Positions 24,301 to 36,001 are shown, counted from the stretch's first letter. The stretch: DNA of 64,000 nt from Oenanthe sinensis (GCA_028671895.1 CM053800.1:13909886-13973885), one strand, 5' to 3'. Numbers and translations are program-made. Notes: generated from the sequence alone by a model not told the origin.

Positions 24301-25546
24301 TGTTAGGTCCAAAGTGTTGTAGAGGGGGGGTGAATACAACTGTTTCAAATAATGAGAGAATATAAAATAAATGCAGGTAATAAATGATGACACAGAATTT
24401 CAAGAATATATCTTTATATTCATTGAAGGATTTGCTACAACATTCATAAAAGCATCATAATCAGTTGAACAATAAATACAGCAATTAAAGCTTGATTCAA
24501 CTGATTCTCTCTCACTTTCTTTTTACAGTAAATGCTCTCTTTGAAAAAATACACAGTAGTAAAAATACAGAGATTGCTTAAAAAGTCTTATTCAAATAAA
24601 AACAAAGTGATGCTTTTATAATGTCGTGTAGTCTTGATCTTGTCCTTTTTGTGTACGTGGCCCAATCAGGAACTCGACAACAAAAAGTACTTTCCCAACT
24701 ACTCTGGATCAACCGTTCACAATAAGCCACTTGTCCCTTGAACATTAAATGCTACATATAGACCCGCATCTCGATCTCGGCCTGTACCCATCTCGATCTC
24801 GATCTTGGTCCATAATCTCGATCTCGATCTTGGTCTATAACCTCGATCTCGATCTCGGTCTATAATCTCGATCTCGATCTATAATCTCGATCTCGGTGTC
24901 GGTCTATAATCTCGATCTCGATTTGCCGTGGATCGAGATTTGCCTTGCCATGATTTACTTCAATTATCAATCTCGATCTGCTGTGGATCGACATTTGCCT
25001 TAGCAAATATGCACTCATCCTATGATGATTTTCTTTAGTGACTAATTGTGGATTAACCTTTATGAGCAATTTTCCCTAGCTTCTTCAATTTCTTTTCCTC
25101 ACTCAATTCAAATAAGATCTTCTATTACTGACATGAACTTGCCTCCAATGTCCTGACACTTGATGCAGTGGTCTGGTTCATAAGTGACTAGTCTTGAAAG
25201 GGGTTCTTGCTTCTGAATGTCAGTTCTCATTTGTTGATTAATCTTTACATTATCCAGTTGTTGAGATGCATTACATGAAATCACTTTGGTCTTCTTGATA
25301 CTTCTTTGACATTGATTTGATTCTCCATTAGATAAGTTAGGGCATGAGCAATACTGAGATTGAACTTCTTCTCACTTAGTCATTCTGGACTAATCAAATT
25401 AGTTACTTGTAGTTACCAAGTATCATTACCATTTCTTCAGTTTATTGATTCCATGTGCTTCTTCAGTTTCTCTTATTTTGCTGTTGTTTTATCTTTTACC
25501 TAGTTGAGTTATATAGTAATTAAGTGTTACAAGTTAGTACACCTAT
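24301..25546 (-). repeat. 5' LTR of element B (about 1246 bp, outer end trimmed)
   Basis: It begins TGTTAGGTCC beside the PBS. Features on the sense strand: TATA box TATAAAAG (24613-24620); upstream of it a GATCTC/GATCTCGG cluster (24765-24992); hairpin arms 24316-24321 and 24335-24340 around seven C; a conserved block at 25120-25200 shared with element A. The outer end stops at CACCTAT; the last eight bases present in the 3' copy are absent, and element C pol follows. Confidence 0.88.
24613..24620 (-). promoter_or_regulatory. TATA box of element B LTR
   Basis: The sense strand reads TATAAAAG about 312 bp before the LTR 3' end, at the same relative place as in the sister LTRs. Confidence 0.65.
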
Positions 25547-25549
25547 TAC

Positions 25550-26977
25550 CTAGTTGAGGATTCTAGGAACTTGTATATTTGAAATTTCCTCATCATCATC
25601 ACTATCTTCAATATTACTTGAGGATTCATTTTCAAAAAGTAATAGATCATGAAATCCTTTATCAAACAACCCTTGAATTTTCTTGTCATCAAAGACTACA
25701 TGCATAGATTCCATAACAATGTATAATCTAAGATTGTAGACTCTGTATGCTTTGGTTGTTATTCCATATCCAACAAATATAGCTTCATCAGCTTTGGCTT
25801 CAAATTTTCCTAGATTTTCACCTTGATTTCTCAATACAAAGCATTTGCAGCCAAAGACATGAAGAAAGTTAACTGTTGGCTTCTTGTCTTTCTTCATCAA
25901 TTGATATGGTGTTTTGCCTTGAAGTTTATTGACCATGGAAATATTTTGAGTGTAACAAGCAGTATTAATTGCTTCTGCCCAGAAGTATGTAGGAAGTTTT
26001 GCTTCTTCTAACATAGTTCTAGCAGCTTCAATCAAGGTCCTATTTTTCCTTTCAACTACTCCATTTTGCTGTGGAGTCCTTGGAGCAGAGAAAAGATGAG
26101 TGATACCTTTTTCTTCACAGAATTCTCTCATGGTTGAATTCTTGAATTCAGTTCCATTATCACTTCTAAATTTCTTGACCTTCCATTCAGTGCCATTTTC
26201 AACATTCTTCACATGATTGATAATTAATTTGCTTGCCTCATCCTTAGAGAATAAGAAATATACCCATGAAAATCTTGTGAAGTCATCCATAATTATTAAG
26301 GCATATTTCTTTTCGGCAATTGACATGATGTTGACTAGACCAAATAAATCCATGTGCAATAATTCCAGAGGCTTATCAATTGATGATTCAGACTTTGACT
26401 TGAATGATGCTTTTATTTGTTTTCCTTTTTGACAGGCATCACACAGTCCATCCTTGGTGAATTCCATCTGTGGAATGCCTCTAACCAGATTCTTTCTAAC
26501 CAATAAATTCATGGCTCTGAAATTCAAATGGGCTAGTTTCTTGTGCCACAACCAACTTTCATCTGTATTGGCTTTGCTAAGTAGGCATGTCATTGAATTT
26601 GCTTTTACAGAGAGAAAATCAGCCACATAGACATTTTCTTTTCTTTCTCCAGTTAAGAGAATTTCACCAGATTCTTTGTTGGCTATGATGCATGATCCAG
26701 TTGTAAACCACACACCATTACCATTATCACACAGTTGACTTATACTGAGCAGATTGTGCTTCAATCTATCAACTAGTGCTACAGATTCAATGATAACATT
26801 TTCTTTTACAATTGAGCCATATCCCAGAGTAAAACATTTGCTGTTATCTTCCAAAGTAACTCCTGGGCCAGCCTTTTCCACAAACTTTGTGAGCAGGGAC
26901 AAATCTCCAGTCATGTGCCTTGAACATCCACTATCCAAATACCAGAGATTTTTCTTCCTGTTTCCCTGCACACACAT
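25550..26977 (-). pseudogene. pol: Element C pol, 5' half: protease and integrase, cut by element B
   Basis: 475 codons, free of stops up to the junction. Motifs in order: protease LDSGCSRHMTG; pre-integrase WLWHKKLAHLNF; the HMDLFG and RSDNGTEF acids and QNGVVERKNR glutamate of the integrase D,D,E triad; the end of the integrase core (FLHVFGCKCFVLRN, KADEAIFVGY). It stops at 25550 where element B begins; the RT that should follow is missing, and the RNase H resumes at 11385. The start codon in the track is arbitrary: the pol frame is offset by 1 from the gag frame and probably has no start of its own. Confidence 0.9.
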
Positions 26978-26984
26978 AAAACAA

Positions 26985-29447
26985 TCAAGTTGCTTTTGGT
27001 ACCCAAGTTGCCTTGGATCCTCTTTTATTAGTTGCAGCTTGAGCCCCTGTTGTCAACTTCGGTTCCTTTTGTTTTGGTGGGTTTAAATCCACTTTAACTT
27101 TGGAAGTTGACTTTTGGGGCTTTGACACCTTGGAACTCATGGCAGAATTTCCATGAATTTCATCATTTACATTAGGCATGTTCCATGGCATTCCAGGCAT
27201 GTTCATATTAGGATATGCAAAGAAGAGATTATACATGTATGGAACTTGTGCATAAGGCATATGAACATTAGGTGCAACCAAATTAGAAGACATGGCATTC
27301 ATGAGCATAGGATTGGTAAACATGGCATTTGCAGTCATGGCATGTATATTTAAATCATTTGAAGATATAGATTTCTTTTCAATTTTGCATTGCATGGATA
27401 AATGATTTACACTACCACATTTAGCACAGACTTTTCTAGGTGCATACATATCAGGAGTGTAGTTGTTGTGCTTATTTATGCCTACTTTACCATTCCTATT
27501 CTTTTTCCTTTTCTCAGACTTAGATTGAGTAATTTCCACATGTGCTATCTTTTCTAATTTTTCTTTTAATTGTTTCTTGGATAAGCTACCTATGTTGATC
27601 TTCTCAGTCTCAGCCTCAACTTGATTTTTGGTTTCCTTAACAAACTTAATATGAGTGCTAAATTTGTTCTTCTTATTAGCCATTGATGATTTACTTGTCG
27701 ATGGATGCTTATCAATTGATTCAGCATCAATCGATTGATAATCATTATCAGTTGATGAAGGATTAGCAGTCGATTGATCTTTATCCATTGAAGTATCAGC
27801 CAATGGCTTGCCTATTGATTTGGGGAGTTCTCCTAGAGTATCTACACCCTGAACATCAATAATTTGTTTGGCAGTTTTAGCAGACCTATTCCATTTGCTA
27901 ATGGTTTCAATTTCTTCAGCCAATTGTTCTTTCAACAATTCTTCTCTTTTCAAACTGTTTACTAGTTCATTCCTAGCATCCTTTCTTTCCTGCTTAAATC
28001 TTTCTAAACAGACAAGTTCATTTTCAAGAAAAACATTCCTCTCAGTTAAGGCATCAATGGTGCTCTTTAACTTAAGATTTTCTTAGTTTAGAGATTTTAG
28101 AGTGACATGCAAATTGTACAATTCATTGGACATTTCATTAATAGTACTATTGCATTCATCAGCTGAAAGCTCAGAAAATTTTGTAGCTAATACCTGATTG
28201 GATGCTGAACTAGCTTCTTCATCCTCATGGTTGGCCATTAGAGCTAGATAAATATATTCTTCAGAATCACTGTCCTCAGCAGCCCAGTCCTTCTCTTCAG
28301 TGACAAAAGACTTTTCTTTGTGTTTTAAAAGGTCAAAGTATTTCTTTTTATAATCAATACCCTCATATGTCTTTGCCTTTTCTTGCTTTGGCTTCCTGCA
28401 CTCACTTGAGAAATGACCAGCCAATCCATAGTTAAAACATCTGAATTTAGATCTATCAACCAAATTTTTATTTTGATTGTTGTTTCTAAACTGGGAACCA
28501 GGCCTTTGAGCATTTGGATTCCTTTTGAATTTTAGCTTTGAAAACTTCCTTGACAAAAATGCAAGGTGCTCATCAATCTCATCCAAATCATCCTGTGAGC
28601 ATGTTTCATTTTCCTCACATTTGGTCTTTCCTTTTCCCTTGGATGATTCTTCATCAGCATCCTTAGCCACCATTATGACTTCTTCGGAACAACCAGTATT
28701 TTTCTTTTCTTTCTTGTCTTCATTCCCATTGACCATCAAAGCCACAGTTTTCTCCTTTCTTTGATTCTTCTCAATCTCTTCATCTTGTTGAATCTCCAGT
28801 TCATATGTTTTGAGAATACCATATAATTTCTCTAGAGTATAATCTTTGAAGTCTTGAGATTGTCTAATGGAGACAGTCATTGCCTTCCATTCCTTTGGAA
28901 GAGATCTTAGAAATTTGAGATTTGTATCTTCTGTTGCATAGACCCTACCATATAGCTTTAGACCATTCAATAACTTTTGGAATCTGCTATAGGTATCATT
29001 GATGGCTTCACCACTCTTAAAATGAAATGATTCATATTTTTGAATTAAGAGTTGCATCTTATTTTTCCTAACTTGTTCAGTTCCTTCACACAGAGTTTGA
29101 AGAGTGTCTCACACTTCTTTTGATGAAGTACAGTTTATCACATTATCAAACATATCTTTATCTAGACCATTAAACAGAATGTTCATGGTCTTTTTATCTT
29201 TTAGTACTTCTTTTTCATCCTCTTTTGTGAATTCAGAAATAAGTTTTGGAATATGTCTATCAACTGTAGGAGTTCCATCTGGGTTTACTCCTGTAACTAG
29301 CTTCATGGGAATGTGAGGACCTTTCTCTATGCAGTGAACATAAGAAGGATCTAGAGAAAGAAGATGCAGATGCATTTTTACCTTCCATGGAAAGTATTCA
29401 TCCTTTTCCAACATTGGAATCTTTACACCTGAATCTTTTTGGCCCAT
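26985..29447 (-). pseudogene. gag: Element C gag, two in-frame stops and a damaged first zinc knuckle
   Basis: One frame from ATG 29447 to the gag end at 26985, about 820 codons, interrupted by TGA at about 29106 and TAA at about 28083. UBN2 region at the N-terminus (MGQKDSGVKIPMLEKDEYFP), FKDYTLEKLYGILKTYELE, then a first knuckle that reads CFNYGLAGHFSSEC: the second zinc-binding Cys is Tyr. The extension carries a coiled coil, a Ser-Ile-Asp-rich stretch (27690-27790) encoded by the element's own ATCAATTGAT words, and an intact second knuckle, CAKCGSVNHLSMQC. It ends TWVPKAT, equivalent to the B ending HHWVPKNA. Confidence 0.88.
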
Positions 29448-29491
29448 ATTGACTATTCTTGATCTTTAAACTTTCTGTATGTTGAAAGCCT

Positions 29492-29503
29492 GCTCTGATA
29501 CCA
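29492..29503 (-). promoter_or_regulatory. Primer binding site of element C (tRNA-iMet)
   Basis: The sense strand reads TGGTATCAGAGC, two bases from the LTR end. Confidence 0.95.
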
Positions 29504-29505
29504 AT

Positions 29506-30624
29506 TGTTATTCCCTAGAACAATGTCAATATTTGTAGAAGGGGGGTTGAATACAAATATTAAAACTTTTTGCTGGTTCTAATATTCGTTCTTGAAGTTT
29601 GAGAATATAGAGAGAATATGTTCTTACAATTTAAGACTGAAACGTAAATTGAACAAGGAGATTTAAAATTACTGATGGATTGGTTTTTCCATCAGTGTAT
29701 ATTTTTGCTCAATGTTCCTAGGTTAAAAGAAACCTAGCTGTGTTTTTACAAGATTAGAAAACAAATCAACTGTTCTTACAAATGTGCTCTCAAGCTCGAA
29801 CAGTTGATTAAGAAATATTGTCTAACTTGTCTGTTTTCTAATAATGCTGCTACACTTGTTTTTATACTACAAGTGTGCTTTTACAATTCCTATACTAGGA
29901 TTGTTTCTACCTACCTTCCTTTTTCTTTTTGACATTTTATCAAAAAGGAGTTTGAAAGACAGCTTCTGATTGAGTCTTCACAGTCACTCTAGACTGTTTT
30001 CCATAGGTGTGCTTTTCTTCTTTGGATCTTCAACAGATATTCTTTCTGTGTTGTCACACTCAATTGATAATTTGCTATTAAGCATATCAATTGATCCATT
30101 CTTTAATCCATCAACTGAAGTACTTCTTCGATTGATCTTTCTATCCATCGATTGATAAAAGATGGCTTATCGATTGATAGATGTTATCAATTGATATATC
30201 AATCGATGGGTCTTCACATCAGTTGATGGTCTTCAATGCTTGACTTGGCTTCTTCGATTGATCCATCATCCATCGATGCTTCAATATCAATTGATCATCC
30301 TTCACTTGTGTAATTTCCTGTCTTCACATAATTACAATTCAACAGTTTAATTTACACATCAATTGATGATCTATATCAATCGACTCTAACATCAATTGAT
30401 GAACAAAATATCAATTGATTTACACCTTATAGATTGAAATAGACTAAGTACACCTATGCTACTATCCAAGTTATCAGTTGATTCACATAAACACTTCAAC
30501 TGATAAATGGTTTCCTGATCAATTGATATTTATAACTTTCATATCAATTGATCAGTTACATCAAATAAAATTTCTATGATTCTAAGATTAATGTTATCAT
30601 CAAATCACATGTAGATTCCTAACA
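29506..30624 (-). repeat. 5' LTR of element C (1119 bp)
   Basis: Same length as the 3' LTR and six substitutions apart by eye (about 99.5% identical), so the insertion is recent. TATA box at 29859-29866; hairpin arms 29528-29537 and 29552-29561; motif cluster about 30055-30565. TSD GTTAC follows at 30625-30629. Confidence 0.95.
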
Positions 30625-31823
30625 GTTACCTTTAACTGGGTAGTGATAAAGGTGGACATTGGGTATGCCATGAATCGTATGATAAATATGAATGATAGAT
30701 ATATGATTTAACCCTCCGACTTTAGGAGTGATATTATTGGCCTCTTGATTGAGCGAGACTATGAAATGCATGGCCATGCTCAAATATTGATTTGTTTAAA
30801 TAGTCTACTCATTGATCAAGAAAACCAAGGTTAAACGTTGAAGAGGATGACACAATACATGCCTCGAGTTTGATCTATAATATAAGGTTAAAGGGATTAT
30901 ATTACATTGTACATTATTCATGAAAGGTTTAATTGAATCACCAATTATTATTGTTACTTGGGTAACAATGATATTTTACTAGATGCCGCTCATTATTTAA
31001 AATTTTATTATTAGAAAATAAAATTATTGCCAGCGTAATAATAACCTAAAGGGCCATACACAAAGAACGTCTAAACAGAGCTTTATTTAAATTATGAATT
31101 TAAATATTTTATTATTATTTCAAATTTAATTATTTAATTAATTAAGTGGAACTTGATTAAATATATTATAATTCGAATTTAATAATAACCCAAAATCAGA
31201 ATGGGTTTTTTTTAAAGGAGACTTCATGGATTATGGTTTGTCCCAATTATCTCAAGCTCATATAAATACATAAGGATGTGTTTAATAGCCTCATACTTGA
31301 CATCTCGTTTTTATCAGAAAAACTCTAGAATCTCTACAAAAGAGAGAGGATAGAAAGTGAGAGAGAAAGAAGAGATAAATCGGGGTTGTTCTTGGCTGGT
31401 ACCATCTCCGCTGATCGTTAGAAGAATCGACGTTCGTGTGGATACCGTTAGAGAGTAGTTCTTGAAGAAGAGGTTGTTGTGATTCATTAAGCAAGGACCT
31501 CCCATTGAACAATAATTCATAAAGCTTCTAAGGTACACACTTCATTCACCATAATCATCCAACGTTATACATGGATCCTGCGATTGGGTTTCGATTTTTT
31601 TTGGTTTTTATGTTACTTACGCTACGTTTTCATGCCCGAAACCCAACATGTAGCACCATAGGGTTTATATAATATAAAAGTATATTACCCGAACTATTCT
31701 TGTATTTATGAGCATTAAAGTTTATATTTATTACAGACAAGAACGAACTCATTAACCGAATCAAAAAACTACCTATATCGTATTCAATCCCCCCCCCCCT
31801 CTACGATAGTTTGAGACCTAACA
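30625..31823 (+). repeat. Right part of element F 5' LTR
   Basis: Continuation of 4353-4770 after removing element C. It contains a plus-strand TATA box TATAAATA at 31261-31268, a C tract of 11 at 31789-31799 inside a hairpin (arms 31776-31782 and 31802-31808), and the LTR end GACCTAACA. No ORF here is convincing. Confidence 0.8.
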
Positions 31824-31825
31824 AT

Positions 31826-32041
31826 TGGTATCAGAGCATATTGATTGAAGTCAGTATCATTAAAATCCCTCCGTTCGATAAAGAAAATTATAACCTATGG
31901 AAGAAGAGGACAACCCTATTTATAAAACCTGCAAACCCATTGTATATGGGTATTTTGGAAAAGGGTCTATTTGTGTCGTAGAAGTTGATTCCTGAAACAG
32001 TCTTAGAAGATGGCGAAAGAATTCCTCAAAGTATTATTAAA
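31826..32041 (+). pseudogene. gag: Element F primer binding site and gag remnant
   Basis: TGGTATCAGAGC (31826-31837) is the tRNA-iMet primer binding site, two bases after the LTR. The next 200 bases encode a decayed Gag N-terminus: IKIPPFDKENYNLWKKR is clear, followed by in-frame stops. The rest of element F is not recognisable beyond about 32041, so it was truncated. Confidence 0.8.
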
Positions 32042-32825
32042 TAATATAGCTTTTAATTATTAAAAATTGAATGAACAGAAACAAAATGATAGAATAAGAT
32101 TCTTTTATATTTTTATAATTAACAATATTAATATTTGGGTTAAATATCAAAGTGGTCACTTAACTGAAATGTGGATATCAAAAAACTGACTCGAGATATT
32201 AGTGTCTCACGTGCACCCCTCTAGTTGCAAGTCATGACAACGTCATTAGTCTTGATCGTTGACTTAATGGTAGTCAATACGTGGAAAGTTTAACATAGAC
32301 ATAGAAGACAATGTGTAATGTAACAGATAGGTAGAACGACTATATCTTTGTTATTCTCTTATCTCTATAAATTAGGGTTCTTATACTAAAATCTTTCCCT
32401 CTCAAAATCTATTGAAGTTTAGTTTAATTTCTTCCACACAAAGCATCCTGACATGAGAACACATGAAAACCACATACTCCATATAGCTATAAGTACTTCT
32501 TGGACTTTAAAAAATCCTAGAAGGATGTTCTATACTTGTGTTACTCCTAAGGTAAAAATTAAATAATTTTTTGTAGTTAATTGTAAAGGGTATTATATTT
32601 GAAATTGTATGTTAATGATAAGATTCCTCTAGATGCCATTTTTTTGAATAGTTTGATGAATATTTTGACAGTATTACGTGGATTACTCAGTAATATCACA
32701 TGATCATAATCTCTTTACCTTGCGTAATGTTGCTTAAGAGATTCAACAACTCCTTCTGATGCTGCTTTCTTGAGTCTCATTATTTAATTCTTGGAACCTC
32801 AATTTGAAGTTCATTTTTTATTGGT
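32042..32825. other. Non-coding stretch with a short zf-GRF-like fragment
   Basis: Mostly non-coding. A plus-strand segment at 32453-32550 translates to a short peptide with STSWTLKNPRRMFYTC, which resembles the core of GRF-type zinc fingers common in plant mobile-element genes. It has a TATA-like AT stretch and pyrimidine-rich leader upstream. I treat it as a weak fragment call. Confidence 0.35.
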
Positions 32826-33301
32826 TTAGCCATTTTTTATCTTCCATCGATGATTCCTTTTAAGCCTATCCCCAAATATATCATAGAGATACTTCACACT
32901 TGCCATCTTATTAGTATAGGGCTTAATACAAAGATGACTATGTACCAAAGTTTTTATTGTATAACTTTCATTGTCTTTGTCCATATGACACCATATGTAG
33001 AATGGACACTTTCCCTCACAACAAACTTGGCATCTCTTTGCATCATTTGTCACAAACTGTATCTCACTTCGTTCACTAAGTCCATAATTCTTAATTGCAT
33101 CCCTAAACTCATTCATATTAACAAATCTATGTCCTATTTGCCATTTAATAATGTCTTAACTACTTCCTCTCTTCATTCTTAGTTTCCTTTTCCTGGGATT
33201 TGGTGGACCAATGTATCCAATTTTTGAATTCTCATCCTTACTTGAGGATGACAATAACCTAATTATCGTAGAGCGATAATCAGACTCTTCACTAGGAGAC
33301 T
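32826..33301 (-). pseudogene. MULE (MuDR-type) transposase fragment, DNA-binding domain
   Basis: The 32826-33116 segment (96 codons) has the layout of the MuDR N-terminal DNA-binding domain: FRDAIKNYGL, then CQVCCEGKCPFYIWC, then YTIKTLVHSHLC, with the Cys/His spacing of that family. In the same frame upstream, separated by stops, lies an acidic/basic linker (SPSEESDYRS, PNPRKRKLRMKRG). The catalytic domain is absent. It belongs with the N-terminal fragment at 36002-36532; the two are split by the H and G LTRs. Confidence 0.75.
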
Positions 33302-33738
33302 TGTTAGGAATGTTCATTGCATTATACATGAAGGGTCTCGAGCATAAAACGCAGAGGAATAAACGTGAAAAATAAATCAAAATTGAGAAACCCTCCACAG
33401 GATCCATGGGAAAAACTCAATATTTAATCTGTAGATAAGAAGTAATACCTTATTACTAAGCTTTTACATCTAGATCCATGTAGAATCTCACAACAGGTCA
33501 TTTCAGTGCCATGTATTGAGACATGCACCTATGTTCTTGACTTTAGTATCGCCATACTTGTGACCAATAAGATGTAGTCATCAGTCAACTAACATACTAG
33601 TCTTTGTACATTATTATTGTCCTTAAATAATAATACTCGACTAAGAAATTCTACGAATAAAAGATATTATTCATATAATCTAATTTTTGTCACATACTTA
33701 AAAATATATAATATGTATCAAAATTCCAAGGGATTTAC

Positions 33739-35861
33739 TATAACACCCCTTTTTTCAAAAATATCGAAAATACTATAAATCACCAAATATATCATGACCA
33801 CCTGAATTTATTCTGAAAACTCCACAATTTAAAATGACTTCAAAACCCAATAAATATTTAGTTGAAACAACTTCTAGTAAAGCCACAATGAAACTCCATT
33901 GCACTACTTTTGAAATTAAAATACTAAAATAATTTGAGTACATAGCATCATCTAGTAAGGACAAGACTTCTCTCATCACACATTCTCACGATCTCCCTAA
34001 AAACCTGCTATAGAGAAAGAAAATGGTGTGAACCTAATGCCTAGTACTGATGAAATCAAATATATTGATACATATATTCAAGAGAAACATGACTCATTAA
34101 CAACAGGGAAGAACATAATTCCAATGCGAGATAAGGATAAATAAAACTCAAATAAAACACACCACCCTAATTGAATATTTAACCAAAACAACAAACTGAA
34201 ATATCAAGTGACTAAAATGAGCAGATATACCGAATCATAAAATTTATTTGCAAATCAGAAGGTTATTATAACCTCATGTCATATTGACAACAGAGCCGCT
34301 TAGGCACCTACAATGCACCTATAAAATCCAATTGTATAACAAAAATAGAATGGGTGTATGGCATAAACAACTCCATCTACTAACTAATCATAACTGAACA
34401 AATGTGATAGGGTTGACTCATACCCCTCCTACAAATATAACAGAAACTCACCCACGAGCTAAACTGAAGCTAGTTAAAACTCACCCACGAGCTACTTATA
34501 ATTCTGAATAAAAGGAGACGTCGTGGACTAATCACACCGCCCCGATGGTGTCACTGAGGCACTAGTATCCCCACATGTGGTTATACTAGGTATAAAACTT
34601 CTGAAGTGTTGTACACGAAAAACACTAAACAAACCAAAACCATGTGAACAAAAGATGGGAATAAGAGCTTTCAAAATTGACTAATTTGATGAAAAACGAA
34701 TGTAAAAAGAGCAAATCAACGTGCAAGCACCAAACTGGGCAGATTTCTAAAATAGCTTTTAAACTTAAAATACTAATTGATTTAGCAGAACACCAAGAAA
34801 ATATAGAGGACTTCAAAAGCTTTCTAAATTGTCCAAATTTATGAAAAACGGACTTATAATGAACAAATTATGAATAAAACAAAACAAAATAATAAATATG
34901 TCCAGCATTCTTTAAAACAGTTTTTACCCCATGAAAACAACTAAAACAGGGTCTGACTATAACTACAAAAACATAGATATTTTCATGATGTTTCCGTATT
35001 GACTAAAATTGATTAATTCGGACTTATAACGAATAAATTATGGATAAAATAAGTCGTGACAATGAATTTGTCTAGATTTTACAAAAGTGAGTTTTACACT
35101 ATATTGGCAAACCGAACATGGTCTGATTTCACTCACATAATAAGGATTCTATTATCTTCTTATATTGACTATTTTGCATAATTCGGACATGTAACGAAGG
35201 AGTTATGACCAATACAAAATATAACCCCAAATTTGAAATTTATACAACATGTGTACCACATGTATTGCAAGAGAACCCAAATCTTAATTCGAGAGATTTC
35301 AGAATTGATACATGTGTACCACATGTATTGCAAGAGAGCCCAAATCTTAATTCGAGAGATTTCAGAATTGATGAAGAAGAAGGCGAAATCTGTACCTTAT
35401 CACAATTAGGAACTTACGCAAGGGCAATATGCAAAGTCTAATCTACTCTCTATTGGACTACTCGCAAGCGTTGCACACATTTCCCTTTTCCTCCCCATGA
35501 TTCAATGGTGGAACTGATCTCTATGATACAAAGAATAAGAAATGTATATTTGAATAAGTGTTTATATTTCTAGGGTTTTGTTCTATGGAGAACCTTAAAT
35601 GAAGTAATTATTAGATAACATATATGTCTTGTATTAGATTCTGCAATATATTATAAGGAGAATATAATGCGGAACATATATGTTCTCTACTTAGTACTCC
35701 ATTCCATAGAACTTTTATCTATATTTCTAATGGGCTAATATTCTTATTGGGTTATACTATATAATTGTTAGGCTCATATAAAAATATATTATGGGCCCAA
35801 AATAAAATAAATGGATAAGATATATTCATATATTTATTTATTTATTTTACAGGGTTTTACA
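33739..35861. repeat. Solo LTR G (about 2.1 kb, Ty3-like), inside LTR H
   Basis: The ends are TATAACACCCC (TG decayed to TA) and GGGTTTTACA, near-inverted repeats typical of Ty3 LTRs. Flanks are TTTAC (33734-33738) and TTTAT (35862-35866), a 4/5 TSD. When G is taken out, the flanks join exactly as in the uninterrupted F LTR near 4400, which independently proves the insertion. No coding sequence; contains a 63-bp tandem repeat at 35247-35372. Confidence 0.8.
35247..35372. repeat. 63-bp tandem duplication inside LTR G
   Basis: Two units, 35247-35309 and 35310-35372, differing at one base. Each begins ACATGTGTACCACATGT, itself a palindrome-like word. The length is a multiple of three, so a small ORF across it shows a 21-residue repeat, but I regard that ORF as incidental. 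Confidence 0.9.
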
Positions 35862-36001
35862 TTTATTATGTTATCATTTATAACACAGTAAATAAATACA
35901 TAATAAATATTAATTCAATAATCAATAAAACATAATTCATAAAAAAAATTCCATAGAACATGAAAAAGTATTGTCTCTAGGACACAAATACTAATAGTAC
36001 A

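Larger units (their letters stand above)
11386..25546 (-). mobile_element. Element B: Sirevirus-like copia element nested in element C pol
   Basis: Minus-strand order: 5' LTR (25546-24301), PBS (24298-24287), gag, pol, spacer with GATCTC array, env-like ORF, PPT (11957-11944), 3' LTR (11943-11386). The 3' LTR lacks about 690 bp of its downstream part, and the outer 8 bp of the 5' LTR (GCCTTTCA in the other copy) are also gone, so no TSD can be read. The elements flanking it on both sides are halves of the same element C pol gene. Confidence 0.88.
4771..30624 (-). mobile_element. Element C: Sirevirus-like copia element with element B nested in its pol gene
   Basis: Two LTRs of 1119 bp each (4771-5889 and 29506-30624) differ at only six positions by my reading, and the element is flanked by the TSD GTTAC. 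On the minus strand the order is 5' LTR, PBS (29492-29503), gag (29447-26985), protease/integrase (26977-25550), [element B], RNase H (11385-10735), spacer, env-like ORF (10090-6065), PPT (5903-5890), 3' LTR. Roughly 1 kb encoding most of the reverse transcriptase is missing at the B junction. Without B the element is about 11.7 kb. Its target was the LTR of element F. Confidence 0.92.
33302..36001 (-). repeat. Copia-type LTR H, related to element F LTR, interrupted by G
   Basis: On the minus strand it starts TGTACTATTAG at 36001 and ends CATTCCTAACA at 33302, with TG...CA ends. Removing G (33739-35861) joins two pieces of about 577 bp total that align with the F LTR at 4353-4700. It lacks most of the downstream part of that LTR, so it is an internally deleted or shorter relative. 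It interrupts the MULE transposase gene. Confidence 0.65.

Noticed and set aside
31789..31799. Run of 11 C as an assembly artefact
   Set aside because: The same C tract (6-8) recurs at the same place in five other elements, so it is a real element feature, though its exact length may be uncertain.
3177..31837. TGGTATCAGAGC sites as tRNA genes
   Set aside because: Only the 12-nt complement of initiator tRNA-Met; no cloverleaf. They are primer binding sites.
35205..35441. 78-codon ORF with a 21-residue tandem repeat
   Set aside because: Lies wholly inside solo LTR G; the 63-bp duplication happens to be a multiple of three.
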